Source: DASPWW01 sp963756745 (GTDB lineage: Bacteria; Actinomycetota; Thermoleophilia; Solirubrobacterales; 70-9). From it: a DNA stretch of 51,539 nt. The position numbers and the translations under genes are program-made. Location: assembly GCA_963756745.1 (NCBI GenBank), contig CAVWOU010000008.1, forward strand, positions 1 through 51,539. The letters run 5' to 3'. Positions within the stretch are counted from its first letter, which is position 1. The number at the start of each line of letters is the position of its first letter. Positions 15,535-24,161 of the stretch are shown here, one piece after another. Below the pieces are notes generated by a model. It saw nothing but the letters and a program-made list of their open reading frames with translations, made no database searches and was not told the DNA's origin.

Positions 15535-16575
15535 ATGGCCGACGACCAGCAATTTGCAGACTTGGTGTTCGAGGGCGGGGGCGTGAAGGGGATCGGGTTG
15601 GCGGGCGCCTACGCGGCGCTCGAGCAGCGCGGCTTCGCTCACAAGGGCGTGGCCGGGACGTCGGCGGGCGCGATCACGGCGGCGCTCATAGCCGCCGGCT
15701 ATTCGTCGGCGGACCTGGATCGAATCCTGCTCGATCTTCCGTTCTCCGAATTCAAGGACGAGGGCTGGGAGGATCGCGTACCGCTGATCGGCAAGGGGGT
15801 CGGCCTGCTCATGGAGCACGGCATCTACGAGGGCGAGTTCTTCCGCGATTGGATGGCCGAGAAGCTGGCGACGCGGGGGATCACGAAGTTCGGCCAACTC
15901 GTCAACGAGGAGGCCGAGGCACCGGAGAACCGGTGGTGGCTGAAGGTGATCGCATCGGACGTCACCTGCCGCCGGATGCTGGTGCTGCCCCAGGACGCCG
16001 AGCACCTGGGGATCGAGCCCGACGAGATGGAGATCGCCGACGCCGTGCGGATGAGCATGTCGATTCCGCTGTTCTTCGAGCCCGTCGTCCACAAGGACCC
16101 GGACGGCGAGCGGCACGTGATCGTCGATGGCGGGATGCTGTCCAACTTCCCAGTCTGGCTGTTCGACCGCCGCGAAGGCGAGCCGCGCTGGCCGACGTTC
16201 GGGCTGCTGCTGGTCGAGCCGGAGCCACGCAAGCCGATCGGCCACCGGCTGCAGGGCGAGGACTACGGCGCGAGGCGCGGATCGCTCCTCGACTACTTCA
16301 AGGGGCTCGCCCAGACGATGATGGAGGCACACGACCGCCTCTACCTGGACAAGGCGACGTTCGCGCGGACGATCCCGATCCCCACGCTAGGCGTCGGAAC
16401 CACGGAGTTCGAGATCACGCCCGAGCGGATACATGCGCTCTACGACTCCGGCCACGAGGCCGCGTCCGAGTTTCTCGACCGCTGGGACTTCCCGACCTAC
16501 ATCGAGGAGTTCCGGCGCGGAAAGTCGCACTCGCGGCGGGAGGATCTGCTCGCCAATCGGCGGAGAGGCACCTAG
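15535..16575 (+). CDS. Patatin-like phospholipase
   Basis: A 346-residue patatin-family lipid acyl hydrolase. The oxyanion loop EGGGVKGIG is at residues 13-21, the nucleophile elbow GTSAG at 41-45 (Ser43) and the dyad aspartate in VDGG near residue 198, so the catalytic set is complete. The ATG at 15535 has a strong AAGGAGG (15523-15529); the longer open frame upstream is not used. The protein is cytoplasmic with no signal. Bacterial patatins act as membrane-degrading effectors in some anti-phage systems (for example CapV of CBASS) but also in lipid turnover. Its place beside a TIR/DUF4231 operon suggests, but does not prove, an effector role. Confidence 0.9.
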   Translation: MADDQQFADLVFEGGGVKGIGLAGAYAALEQRGFAHKGVAGTSAGAITAALIAAGYSSADLDRILLDLPFSEFKDEGWEDRVPLIGKGVGLLMEHGIYEGEFFRDWMAEKLATRGITKFGQLVNEEAEAPENRWWLKVIASDVTCRRMLVLPQDAEHLGIEPDEMEIADAVRMSMSIPLFFEPVVHKDPDGERHVIVDGGMLSNFPVWLFDRREGEPRWPTFGLLLVEPEPRKPIGHRLQGEDYGARRGSLLDYFKGLAQTMMEAHDRLYLDKATFARTIPIPTLGVGTTEFEITPERIHALYDSGHEAASEFLDRWDFPTYIEEFRRGKSHSRREDLLANRRRGT

Positions 16576-16673
16576 TCAGTGCTGAGGCGCGCCGGTGGAG
16601 CCGAAGCCAGTCTCGGCTCATACCCTGATTGAACGAGGGGTCGGGAGGCGACAGGCGCGCCCCCGGATCCTCC

Positions 16674-16704
16674 TTGACACCGCCGCCGGGGTCCGCTAGA
16701 CCCC
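16674..16704 (+). promoter_or_regulatory. Promoter with an inverted repeat over the -10
   Basis: TTGACA (16674-16679) and TAGACC (16697-16702) are separated by 17 bp, 19 bp before the DUF4231 ATG. GGGGTC-CGCTA-GACCCC (16688-16704) is a perfect inverted repeat covering the -10, so it could be an operator. It gives the DUF4231-TIR operon its own promoter, independent of the patatin gene. Confidence 0.5.
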
Positions 16705-16720
16705 GCCGGGGAGCTAAACG

Positions 16721-17209
16721 ATGAGCAAGCAGGTGGCGGTCGGAACTGAATCCGGCGAGGAGACCGGGGAGGGGGCGGTCGCCGAGTTTCCCACGGCGTG
16801 GGCGCGCCTGGAGAACCAAATCGCCTGGTACTCCGGCAAGAGCCAGTCAAACCAGCGCTGGTTCAAGGCGCTCAAGGCCTGTCAGATCGTGATCGCCGCG
16901 GCGATCCCGGTGGCCGTCGCGCTCGGCGCCGATGCGGCGGTCGGCGCCGTCGGCGGCGGGTTGATCGTGGTGCTCGAGGGACTCCAGCAGATGCAGCAGT
17001 ACCAGCAGAACTGGATCACCTACCGCGCAACCTGCGAGCGACTCAAACACGAGAAGTTTCTCTTCGCGACGCATGCCGGCCCGTATGCGACGGCTCCTCG
17101 CCCCGAGGCGCTGCTTGCGGAGCGCGTCGAGGGGCTCGTCTCGCAGGAGCACGCCGCCTGGGAGGAGCGCCTCGAGGGCGCGGCACGCGGGGCGGGCGAC
17201 GAGTCGTGA
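16721..17209 (+). CDS. DUF4231 (SLATT-like) two-TM protein
   Basis: A 162-residue protein with the DUF4231 signature: ARLENQIAWYSGKSQSNQRW (about 26-45), two adjacent hydrophobic segments (QIVIAAAIPVAVALGA and VGAVGGGLIVVLEGL, about 56-90), then QQNWITYRATCERLKHEKFL (about 95-115) and a charged C-terminal helix. DUF4231 is related to SLATT-type membrane proteins, which comparative genomics predicts to be pore-forming effectors or sensors in conflict systems. The following TIR gene starts within its stop (GTGA), so the two are translationally coupled and probably act together. Confidence 0.8.
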   Translation: MSKQVAVGTESGEETGEGAVAEFPTAWARLENQIAWYSGKSQSNQRWFKALKACQIVIAAAIPVAVALGADAAVGAVGGGLIVVLEGLQQMQQYQQNWITYRATCERLKHEKFLFATHAGPYATAPRPEALLAERVEGLVSQEHAAWEERLEGAARGAGDES

Positions 17210-17841
17210 GCGCGACCGAGCCCGGCGCAGGGCGCGGGAGGAACCATACGGGCGAGGCAGAGTCGGGAGTGTTCATAAGCTACCGGCGCGAGGATGCCGC
17301 CGGGCACGCGGGGCGGCTGTACGACTGGCTGACCCGTCGCTTCGGGGAGCACGGCGTGTTCATCGACGTCGTCGGCATCGAGCCTGGGAAGCGGTTTAGA
17401 GACGTGATCGGGAACGTGCTGGAGACCTGCTGGGCGGTGCTCGTGGTCATCGGGCCGCAATGGCTGACGCCTAAGGATGGGACGGGCAAGTCGCGGATCT
17501 GGGACCCCGACGACGTTCTCCGGAACGAGGTCGAGACCGCGCTTCGCCGTGACGACGTGGAGGTGATTCCGGTTCTCGTCGAGGGCGCGCGGATGCCCAA
17601 GCGCGAGGACCTCCCGGAGGAACTGAGCGAGCTCCGGGAGCGGAATGCGGCGGAGCTCAGCGATGTGCGCTGGCGCTACGACGTCGGGCTCCTGGGCGAG
17701 ACGCTCGAGAAGCGGCACCTGCCGAGCGGCACGGGAAGCGAGCGGACCAAGACCCTGATCCGCTTCCTCCGCGATGGGCTCATCCCCGCCGTGCTCGTCG
17801 GAATGGCCGCTCGCTGGATCGTCGGGGAGCCGACGACGTGA
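17206..17841 (+). CDS. TIR domain protein
   Basis: A 211-residue protein starting at GTG 17206, overlapping the DUF4231 stop by four bases. After a 20-residue linker the TIR domain runs from GVFISYRREDAAGHAGRLYD through FGEHGVFIDVVGIEPGKRF and VLVVIGPQWL to VLRNEVETAL and VEVIPVLVEGA (residues 22-130). The Glu in RNEVE fits the conserved TIR NADase glutamate. The C-terminus (GLIPAVLVGMAARWIVG) could be a membrane anchor. TIR enzymes cleave NAD+ or make signalling nucleotides in several defence systems. The next gene again overlaps by GTGA. Confidence 0.85.
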   Translation: MSATEPGAGRGRNHTGEAESGVFISYRREDAAGHAGRLYDWLTRRFGEHGVFIDVVGIEPGKRFRDVIGNVLETCWAVLVVIGPQWLTPKDGTGKSRIWDPDDVLRNEVETALRRDDVEVIPVLVEGARMPKREDLPEELSELRERNAAELSDVRWRYDVGLLGETLEKRHLPSGTGSERTKTLIRFLRDGLIPAVLVGMAARWIVGEPTT

Positions 17842-18341
17842 GTGGCGACATCGTCAAGGGCGTTATCCGCCAGGCGGAGATCTGGGCGCTGGTCGGAGCC
17901 ACTCTCGCGGTCTGGATCGCGATCAGTCGCGGCGAGCCGGAACGGATCCCCACCCTCGCCCTCGCCGGGCTCGTGCTCGGCGCGATCGGGGGCGCCCTCG
18001 GCGGGGCGATCCTGAACGTTCCCAAGGAGCTGGCCACGGAGAACATGGACAAGCTCGACCTCGACGCGGTGGACCAGATCTGGATCGGCGTCAGGGCGGC
18101 GCACGGACTGTTCATCGGCGCCCTTCTTGGTCTGATCTGGAAACCCCGCGGTATCGCCACCGGGATGGCCGCCGGGCTCTTCGGGGGGGCGTTGTGCCAG
18201 CTCGCTTTCATCGGCCTAGACTGGAATTGGCGTGACTCGAACCTCGCCGGGATCGCGACGACGGGGATCGAGTGCATGGCGATCGTCAGCTTCGCCACCG
18301 TGGCCCTTCTCGCTCGAAGCTGGCGCGAACCAGAAGGCTAG
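17838..18341 (+). CDS. Integral membrane protein of the TIR operon
   Basis: A 167-residue protein with about four transmembrane helices (near residues 12-30, 40-60, 88-120 and 140-160) rich in Gly/Ala (LVLGAIGGALGGAIL). It has a short charged segment KELATENMDKLDLDAVDQ between helices 2 and 3. I do not recognise a family. It is the third gene of the DUF4231-TIR operon, with a four-base GTGA overlap, so it is likely to be part of the same membrane complex. Confidence 0.65.
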   Translation: MSGDIVKGVIRQAEIWALVGATLAVWIAISRGEPERIPTLALAGLVLGAIGGALGGAILNVPKELATENMDKLDLDAVDQIWIGVRAAHGLFIGALLGLIWKPRGIATGMAAGLFGGALCQLAFIGLDWNWRDSNLAGIATTGIECMAIVSFATVALLARSWREPEG

Positions 18342-18502
18342 TTGCGAGTCCTCAGTTCGACGTGACACAGGGCGCGCTTGCGGCTCGTAAGAGCGCACTT
18401 TGACAAAGCTCTCCAGTCGACTTCTCACGCTTCGGGGTCGCATACTGGTCAGACGGGGTACGTCGAGTTTTGTCGAGAGATGAGCGAATCAGGTGACTGC
18501 GC

Positions 18503-21408
18503 TTGCGGCAAGTTGGTCAAAGCTTGAGCAACCGCACGCGGCTCTACGCGCGCCTCGCGGGGGCGACGGTCAGGGTCGCCCTTGGGGGATTGCTGAGCCG
18601 CGATCGCGAGCGCCTGCGCGAGCGCCAGTTCGACGCGTTCATCTCTTATAGTCACGCGCTCGACGGCCGACTAGCGGTCGCGCTTCAGCAGGCGCTTCAC
18701 CGTCTGGCGCGCCCCTGGTATCGGCTGCGCGCCCTGCACGTCTTTCGCGACGACACGAACCTGGCGGCGAACCCCGACCTTTGGTCCTCGATCACGACCG
18801 GGCTCGGCGCGGCGCGTTACTTCGTCCTGCTGGCATCGCCGGAGGCCGCGAGGTCGGAGTGGGTCGGAAAGGAGATTCACCACTGGCGCGAGCACAAGCC
18901 CGAGCACCGGATGCTGCTCGTGCTCACCGCCGGCGAACTTCACTGGGACCCCGAGGCGCGCGACTTCGACTGGGAGCGGACGGACGCCGTGCCCCGCGCC
19001 CTCTCGGGCGCGTTCGGGGACGAGCCTCGCTACGTCGACCTTCGGTTCGCCCGCGACCTCGAGCCGCTCTCCCTGAGGGACCCTCGCTTCCGCGACGCCG
19101 TCGCGGATCTCGCGGCGGCGATCCACGAGCGCCCCAAGGACGAGCTCATCGGCGAGGACGTCCGCCAGCACCGCCGCACGCGGCGGATCGCCTGGAGCGC
19201 GGCCCTGGCCCTGCTCGGCCTTGCGATCGCCGCGAGCGTCGCCGCGATCGTCGCCGTCCGGGAGCGTGATCGCGCCGAGGAGCAGCTTCGGCTTGCGACC
19301 TCACGATTCGTCACGCAGGAGGCGACCGGGGCCTTGGGAGACCAGCACTCGCAGTCGGTGCTGCTCGCGCTCGAGGCGCACGAGCTGAGCCAGACACCCG
19401 AAGCTCGGAGCTTGCTCTACCGAGCGCTCGCACGACGACCGGAGATCGTGCGCTTCATGCAATCCGACGCAGGCGCGCCGTCCGAGGTCGCCTTCAGCCC
19501 GGACGGCGAGACGCTCGCGGCCCCCACGTCAAGCGGTGTCGTCGACCTCTGGGACGCCGACAGCGGCCGGCTTGGACAGCCGGTCCAGGTCGAGGGCGTT
19601 CCCCTGCTGGCGGCCGCCTATAGCGAAAGCGGCGACACGCTCGCCGCCGGGGCCGAGGACGGGAGCGTGCATCTGTTCGACGCCGAGTCCCGACAGGAGT
19701 ATTCGGAGCTTCGACCACGTCGCGAGTACGGAGCTGCCCTGAGTCTCACCTTCGCTGGCGACCGCCGATTGGCGGCCGGCTACTCGGACGACATCGTGGT
19801 CTTGTGGGACACCGACTCGGGGAGGGTCGTAGATGAGCTGAAGGCTCCCGGCGGGCCGGTGGACGAGCTGAGCTTCGGGTCGCGCGGCCGGCAACTCGCC
19901 GTCGGCTCGGGCGGCGCGACGGTAGACGTCTGGGAGCTGAGGGGCCTACCCGGCTTCGTCACGTCGCTTGACCTTGGAACCACCTCGGAGGCGGTGTCGT
20001 TCAGCCCCCGAGGGGACACCCTGGCGGTCGGCACCCTCGAGGGAGATGTGCGGCTGTGGGACTCGCGGGGCTGGAGACCGCTTGACTCCCCCGGGCGCCT
20101 TCCCGACGCAGTCAGCGACCTGGCCTTCAGCGCCAACGGCAGGGCGCTCGCAATCGCGACAAACGACAGCGAGGTGCGGCTGTGGAGCACCCGCGAGGTG
20201 GAGTGGCTTCGGGAGCCCCTGCTCGGCCACATCGGGTCCGTGGCGGCGGTTTCCTTCGCTCCCTCTGGACTTGGGCTTGCCTCCGCCGGCCGCGACGGCA
20301 ACCTGATCATGTGGGATCCGAACCGCAGCGACCGCCTTGCGCAGATCTTTCCTGCCAAGACCGCGCGGGGTTATGCGCGGATGGCGTTCGACCCTGTGAC
20401 CGGACGCCTGGCCTGGACCGCTCCCCGGGGCGGACTCCTGCTTGGCGACCTGGCTGGAGGGCGCCCCACTGGAGCTTCTGTCTCCGTCACGCACGAGAAG
20501 CACGTTCGGGGTGTCCAGACTCAGCCGCACCATCTCCAGCCTCGAGTTCAGCCCGGACGGCGAGACGCTCGCGGCGGCGATTGGAAAGGGCGACCCAGTT
20601 GAATCCTCGGTCCAGTTCTGGAGCGCCGAGAGTGGCCGTCGGGTCCAAACGCCAGTGAGGGCGCCGGCCCAGAGCGTCAGCTTCAGCCCCGACGGTCGGA
20701 CTCTGGTAGTGGGGGTAGAGGACCAGCTTCACTTCGTGGACATCGTGGCCGGCGATCGCGAGGTCGTGCGATTGAAGGGCTTGCAGGGACGCGACGCGGA
20801 GTTCAGTCCCAATGGACAGACGCTCGCCGCGCCGGTCGGGCTCGAGGGCGAGGTCGCACTCGTGGACGCTGCGACGCTGGAGGAGGTTGCGACCGTCGAA
20901 ACCGGCGAGGCGGCATTCGTGTCGGACGTCGCCTTCTCGCCCGACGGCAGACCCTTGCAGGGGGAGACGTCGACGGCAACGTCGTGCTCTGGGACGTGGC
21001 GAGCGGCGACCGGCTTGGTCCCCCGCTCACGACGGGCACCACTATCGGGCTCGAAGACCTCGCGTTCAGCCCGGACGGCACCCTGCTTGCTTCCAGCGAT
21101 GTCTTCGCGCGAATGCACCTGTGGGACGTCGCCTTGCGCCGGTCGCTCGGCCCATCCTTGACGGAGCCGCCCCGGCCTTCAGCGACGACGGCGAACTGCT
21201 GGTGGCCATCTGGCCCGGTCGCGGTGTCGTGCTGCGCGGCTTTGACTTCGACTCCTGGCGCGAGATCGGGTGCTCGCTTGCCAACCGCAACCTCGGAGAG
21301 GAAGAGTGGGACCGGTTCCTGGGCAGCGTGCAGGACTACGAGCCGACTTGCCCGGGGCTGCCCCGCGGTCAGCCCGCCGAGGCAGAGCTTCTGATTCCCG
21401 GGGAGTAA
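18503..21408 (+). CDS. TIR-TM-WD40 protein, three frameshifts
   Basis: Read through its frameshifts this is a protein of about 968 residues. The N-terminal TIR domain (FDAFISYSHALDGRLAVALQ to SEWVGKEIHHW, about 40-170) is followed by a transmembrane helix (SAALALLGLAIAASVAAIVA, about 235-255). A linker (RDRAEEQLRLATSRF) leads to about twelve WD40-type repeats (FSPDGETLAA, VVDLWD, and later VVLWD, LAFSPDGTLLAS). The first frame ends at 20602; repeats continue in other frames to GEEEWDRFLGSVQDYEPTCP and a stop at 21408. Breaks are one extra base near 20460, and one missing near 20955 and near 21168. The start is uncertain (TTG at 18503 or 18524). It may act with the upstream TIR operon; 161 bp separate them. 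Confidence 0.7.
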
Positions 21409-21413
21409 GGCCT

Positions 21414-21707
21414 ATGAGCGCGGCGCCTACCCGATGCGACACGGGCATGGAATCGGCAATGGTCCCCTCGTCGGCTCCCGCCTCGAGCCAGCCAAGGGAG
21501 AGGAGAATCCGATCGATGCCAGAAGGTGATCCCATAAGGGGCGCGCGCCCGGAAGACAAACGCGGGAGCGCCTCCCACCGGCGTGACGTCCCCGTCGCCC
21601 CGCTGCTGCGCGACTGCGTCGTCGGGATCACGTGCTTCCCCGATCCGCTGCCCAAGGGCGGCAAGCGGAGGTCGCGGCGATGGTGGCGCCACGCAAAGCG
21701 CCCGTGA
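21414..21707 (+). CDS. Hypothetical small basic protein
   Basis: A 97-residue open frame starting five bases after the WD40 protein stop. It is Arg/Pro/Ser-rich, ends RRSRRWWRHAKRP and shows no known domain. Weak ribosome site (AAGG). It could be genuine or a chance frame. The remaining sequence to 21890 holds nothing else I can support. Confidence 0.3.
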   Translation: MSAAPTRCDTGMESAMVPSSAPASSQPRERRIRSMPEGDPIRGARPEDKRGSASHRRDVPVAPLLRDCVVGITCFPDPLPKGGKRRSRRWWRHAKRP

Positions 21708-21890
21708 CGTGCGCTCGCGTCCGTATTGATCCCCGGCGGACCTCGTCAGCAAGCTTCGTCGGCCGGGCCATCCGTAGCACCCTTGCTTTGCTCGAGGCGA
21801 TAATGCCCCGAAAGTGCTCCTCGTGTGAGGAAGTCATCGACGGTGTGCGACGCGTTGGCTCCGGCCGCGGCGCGCTGAGAGGATGATGCC

Positions 21891-22661
21891 GTGGGGCGGC
21901 TGGACGATCTCGACCTGACGAAGTCGCTCACCCGCAAGGAGGAGGCGCGCGCCCTCGATCGCGCGTGGGAGCGGCTATCCGAGCTGCGGCTGACGCTCGG
22001 CGGCCAGCTCGGCGGTCAGGGGCTGGGGCCGCCGGTATGCGTGCTGTTCGAAGGCTGGGACGCGTCCGGAAAGGGAGGTGCGATCAAGCGCCTCGTTGCG
22101 CACATCGATCCCCGCCACGTCCGCGTGGTCCAGTTCGCCGCTCCGACCCGGGACGAGAAGCGTCACCACTTCCTGTGGCGCTTCTGGCCGGTTCTTCCCG
22201 GGTGGGGAGGGATGGCGGTGTTCGACCGCTCGTGGTACGGCCGGGTGCTCGTCGAGCGGGTCGAGGGGTTCGCGACCCGCGAGCAGTGGCTGCGCGCCTA
22301 CGACGAGATCAACGGCTTCGAGCGCTCGCTCACCGACGAGGGGATGATCCTGGTCAAGCTGTGGATGCACATCTCCAGCGAGGAGCAGCTGAAGCGCTTC
22401 AGGCGGCGCGAGAAGGACCCGCTCAAGTCCTGGAAGCTGACCGAGGAGGACTGGCACAACCGTCAGAAGCGCCCCGAGTACATGGAGGCGATCGAGGACA
22501 TGATCGCCCGCACAGACCAGCCGCAATCCGGTTGGCACCTGATCGAGGGGGATTCGAAGCGCTACGCCCGGGTGAAGGTGATCGAGACCGTGATCGCGGA
22601 GATGGAGCGGGGGATGCGAGGCTGCGGGATGGAGCCGCCGCCACCTCGCTCGCGGGAGTGA
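21891..22661 (+). CDS. ppk2: Polyphosphate kinase 2 (PPK2)
   Basis: A 256-residue P-loop kinase that transfers phosphate between polyphosphate and nucleotides. Walker A is GWDASGKGGAIKRL (about residues 50-63), Walker B region FDRSWYGRVLVERV (about 112-125), and the lid has RRREKDPLKSWKLTEEDW (about 165-182). These match class I/III PPK2, which prefer nucleoside diphosphates or monophosphates; the class is not certain from sequence. GTG start at 21891 with GAGAGGA upstream. There is no cotranscribed partner; a hairpin follows at 22718. Confidence 0.9.
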   Translation: MGRLDDLDLTKSLTRKEEARALDRAWERLSELRLTLGGQLGGQGLGPPVCVLFEGWDASGKGGAIKRLVAHIDPRHVRVVQFAAPTRDEKRHHFLWRFWPVLPGWGGMAVFDRSWYGRVLVERVEGFATREQWLRAYDEINGFERSLTDEGMILVKLWMHISSEEQLKRFRRREKDPLKSWKLTEEDWHNRQKRPEYMEAIEDMIARTDQPQSGWHLIEGDSKRYARVKVIETVIAEMERGMRGCGMEPPPPRSRE

Positions 22662-22973
22662 GCTCAGAGGTCGCGAAGGCGAGGGCCGCTGCCGTAATGC
22701 AATAGATCTACCGAAAGGGGTAGCCACCGCAGCTACCCTCGCGCCCTCTCCTTTCACGAGCTCATCTGGACTGCGAGCGCACCGGTGGAGAGGCTCACAA
22801 CCGAGGACAAGACGGAGACGAGGAGCGGTTCCGGATACCCGACCCCGAAGCCTACGGCCTGGACGTGCGCCATCTCCTCGATCTCGTCTGAGGCTCCATG
22901 AGGCTGCCGCCCGCGCAGCGCTCCTCTCGCACTTGAGAGGTGTTCCAACCACCAACCCGGTCGGAAGGTTTCG
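22662..22973. other. Gap with a hairpin
   Basis: No gene is supported. GGGTAGC-caccgca-GCTACCC (22718-22738) is a perfect seven-base-pair hairpin that could terminate ppk2, although no U-run follows. A minus-strand open frame covers 22754-22975 but has no domain or start signal. Confidence 0.4.
22718..22738 (+). terminator. Hairpin after ppk2
   Basis: Perfect inverted repeat GGGTAGC / GCTACCC with a seven-base loop, 57 bp after the ppk2 stop. It lacks a T-tract, so its role as terminator is tentative. Confidence 0.4.
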
Positions 22974-24161
22974 ATGAGTTGTGTCGCAACGAGAAACGGC
23001 TGGTCGGTAGCCGCGGTAATTGTTTGTGCCGCGGCGACCTGCACGCTCGCGCTGGCCGCTCCCCCGGTCATCGAAAGTGCCGGCGCCCAGACCGACGCCG
23101 GGCCGCGCGTGACGGTCGCGACGACGGGGCACAACTCCGAGCGCCGCAGGAAGGTCCGGATCACTAAGCGGCCGGGGCCGGGACGGGTCGTGATGTCGAT
23201 GGGGCCGGACGTACTCCCCAGCCTTTCGACGGGCGATCGCCTCGTCTCCACCGCGGAGCTCGAGGTGACGACGGACTGTGCCCAGCCGCACGCTGGCTGT
23301 GTGGGGACTCCCTACAAGTACAACCCCGCCCTATCGGTGCGGCTCGTGCTCGCGAGCAGCAGGATGACCACCGGCGGCGAGGGAACGGTGGAGATTGGCT
23401 CCGTTAGCAGGAAGTGCAACCAGAGAGACCTCGGACATCACTGCACGGTCGTTTTTCCCGGCTCGAGCCTCGACATCAGCGGCCAGGTCCCGTGCGCTCC
23501 GAGCTCCTGCTTCCTGAACGTGGTGGTCGAGTCGCACCAGCGACGGGCGAAGCGGGGAAACCGCCTGCTGGTCGGCGAAAACGAGCCTGACGGATCCGTC
23601 CAAGGTGACCATGGGCGCCTCAACGTGACGCGCTTCTCGCCGGGAGCGCAACCCCCGGTGGCCCCGCTGAGCACGAGCACGACCCTGGCCACCACCATTC
23701 CGGTGGTCAAGGGCGAAGGGGTGGTTGCCTACTCGCAGCAGCTCGACGGACTGGAGCGGAATGACCAACTCGCCGCCAGCGCCTCGATGACCACCGACGT
23801 CGAGCACCTCGCTTATGCGCCCCTGGTCCGCTCGAGGTTGATCCTCGCCCTCGACCCGACCGCGACGAAACCAGGCAAGTACGTCAAGCTGCTGACCGAG
23901 GACTCGAAGGCTGAGCTCACAGAAGCCAACGGCTTTAACTGCACGCAGAGACGGCCCCGGTGCTTGACGCGGAAGGTCGGCGTGATCACGATGAGTTAGG
24001 ACGCCGAGGACGCTTCCGGCCTCCCGATCCCGCTGTACGTGAACTTGGTCGTCGACACCGCGAACCCAGGGAGCACCGACCGCCCCTCCGACACCGTGTC
24101 GATCGACCCGCTCGGTGGCGGACTCCACGTCACCCGATACCCGGCGAGCTTGAAGGGTTGA
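22974..24161 (+). CDS. Uncharacterised secreted family, copy 2, in-frame TAG
   Basis: ATG 22974 has GGAAGG at 22963-22968. A signal peptide (SVAAVIVCAAATCTLALAA) precedes domain A: VATTGHNSERRRKVRI, GRVVMSM, AELEVTTDCAQPHAGCVG, YKYNP, then a GHHC and PCAPSSC cysteine set. Domain B follows: TIPVVKGEGVVAYSQQLDGL, DQLAASASM, ANGFNCTQRRPRC, RKVGVITMS. A TAG stop at 23997-23999 interrupts. The same frame continues as DAEDASGLPIPLYVNLVVDT and ends GGGLHVTRYPASLKG with TGA at 24159-24161, exactly as in copy 3. So the stop is a nonsense mutation, an error, or a readthrough site. The function is unknown; the protein should be exported and disulfide-bonded. Confidence 0.7.

Noticed and set aside
15418..16332. 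A 304-codon minus-strand open frame
   Set aside because: Antisense to the patatin gene with its complete catalytic motifs.
18400..18446. TTGACA (18400) with CATACT (18441) as promoter of the TIR-WD40 gene
   Set aside because: The spacing is about 35 bp, far from the 15-19 bp needed, and no -10 exists at the right place.
22754..22975. Minus-strand frame between ppk2 and the secreted family
   Set aside because: It has no start signal or family resemblance, and its upstream part is antisense to the signal peptide of copy 2.
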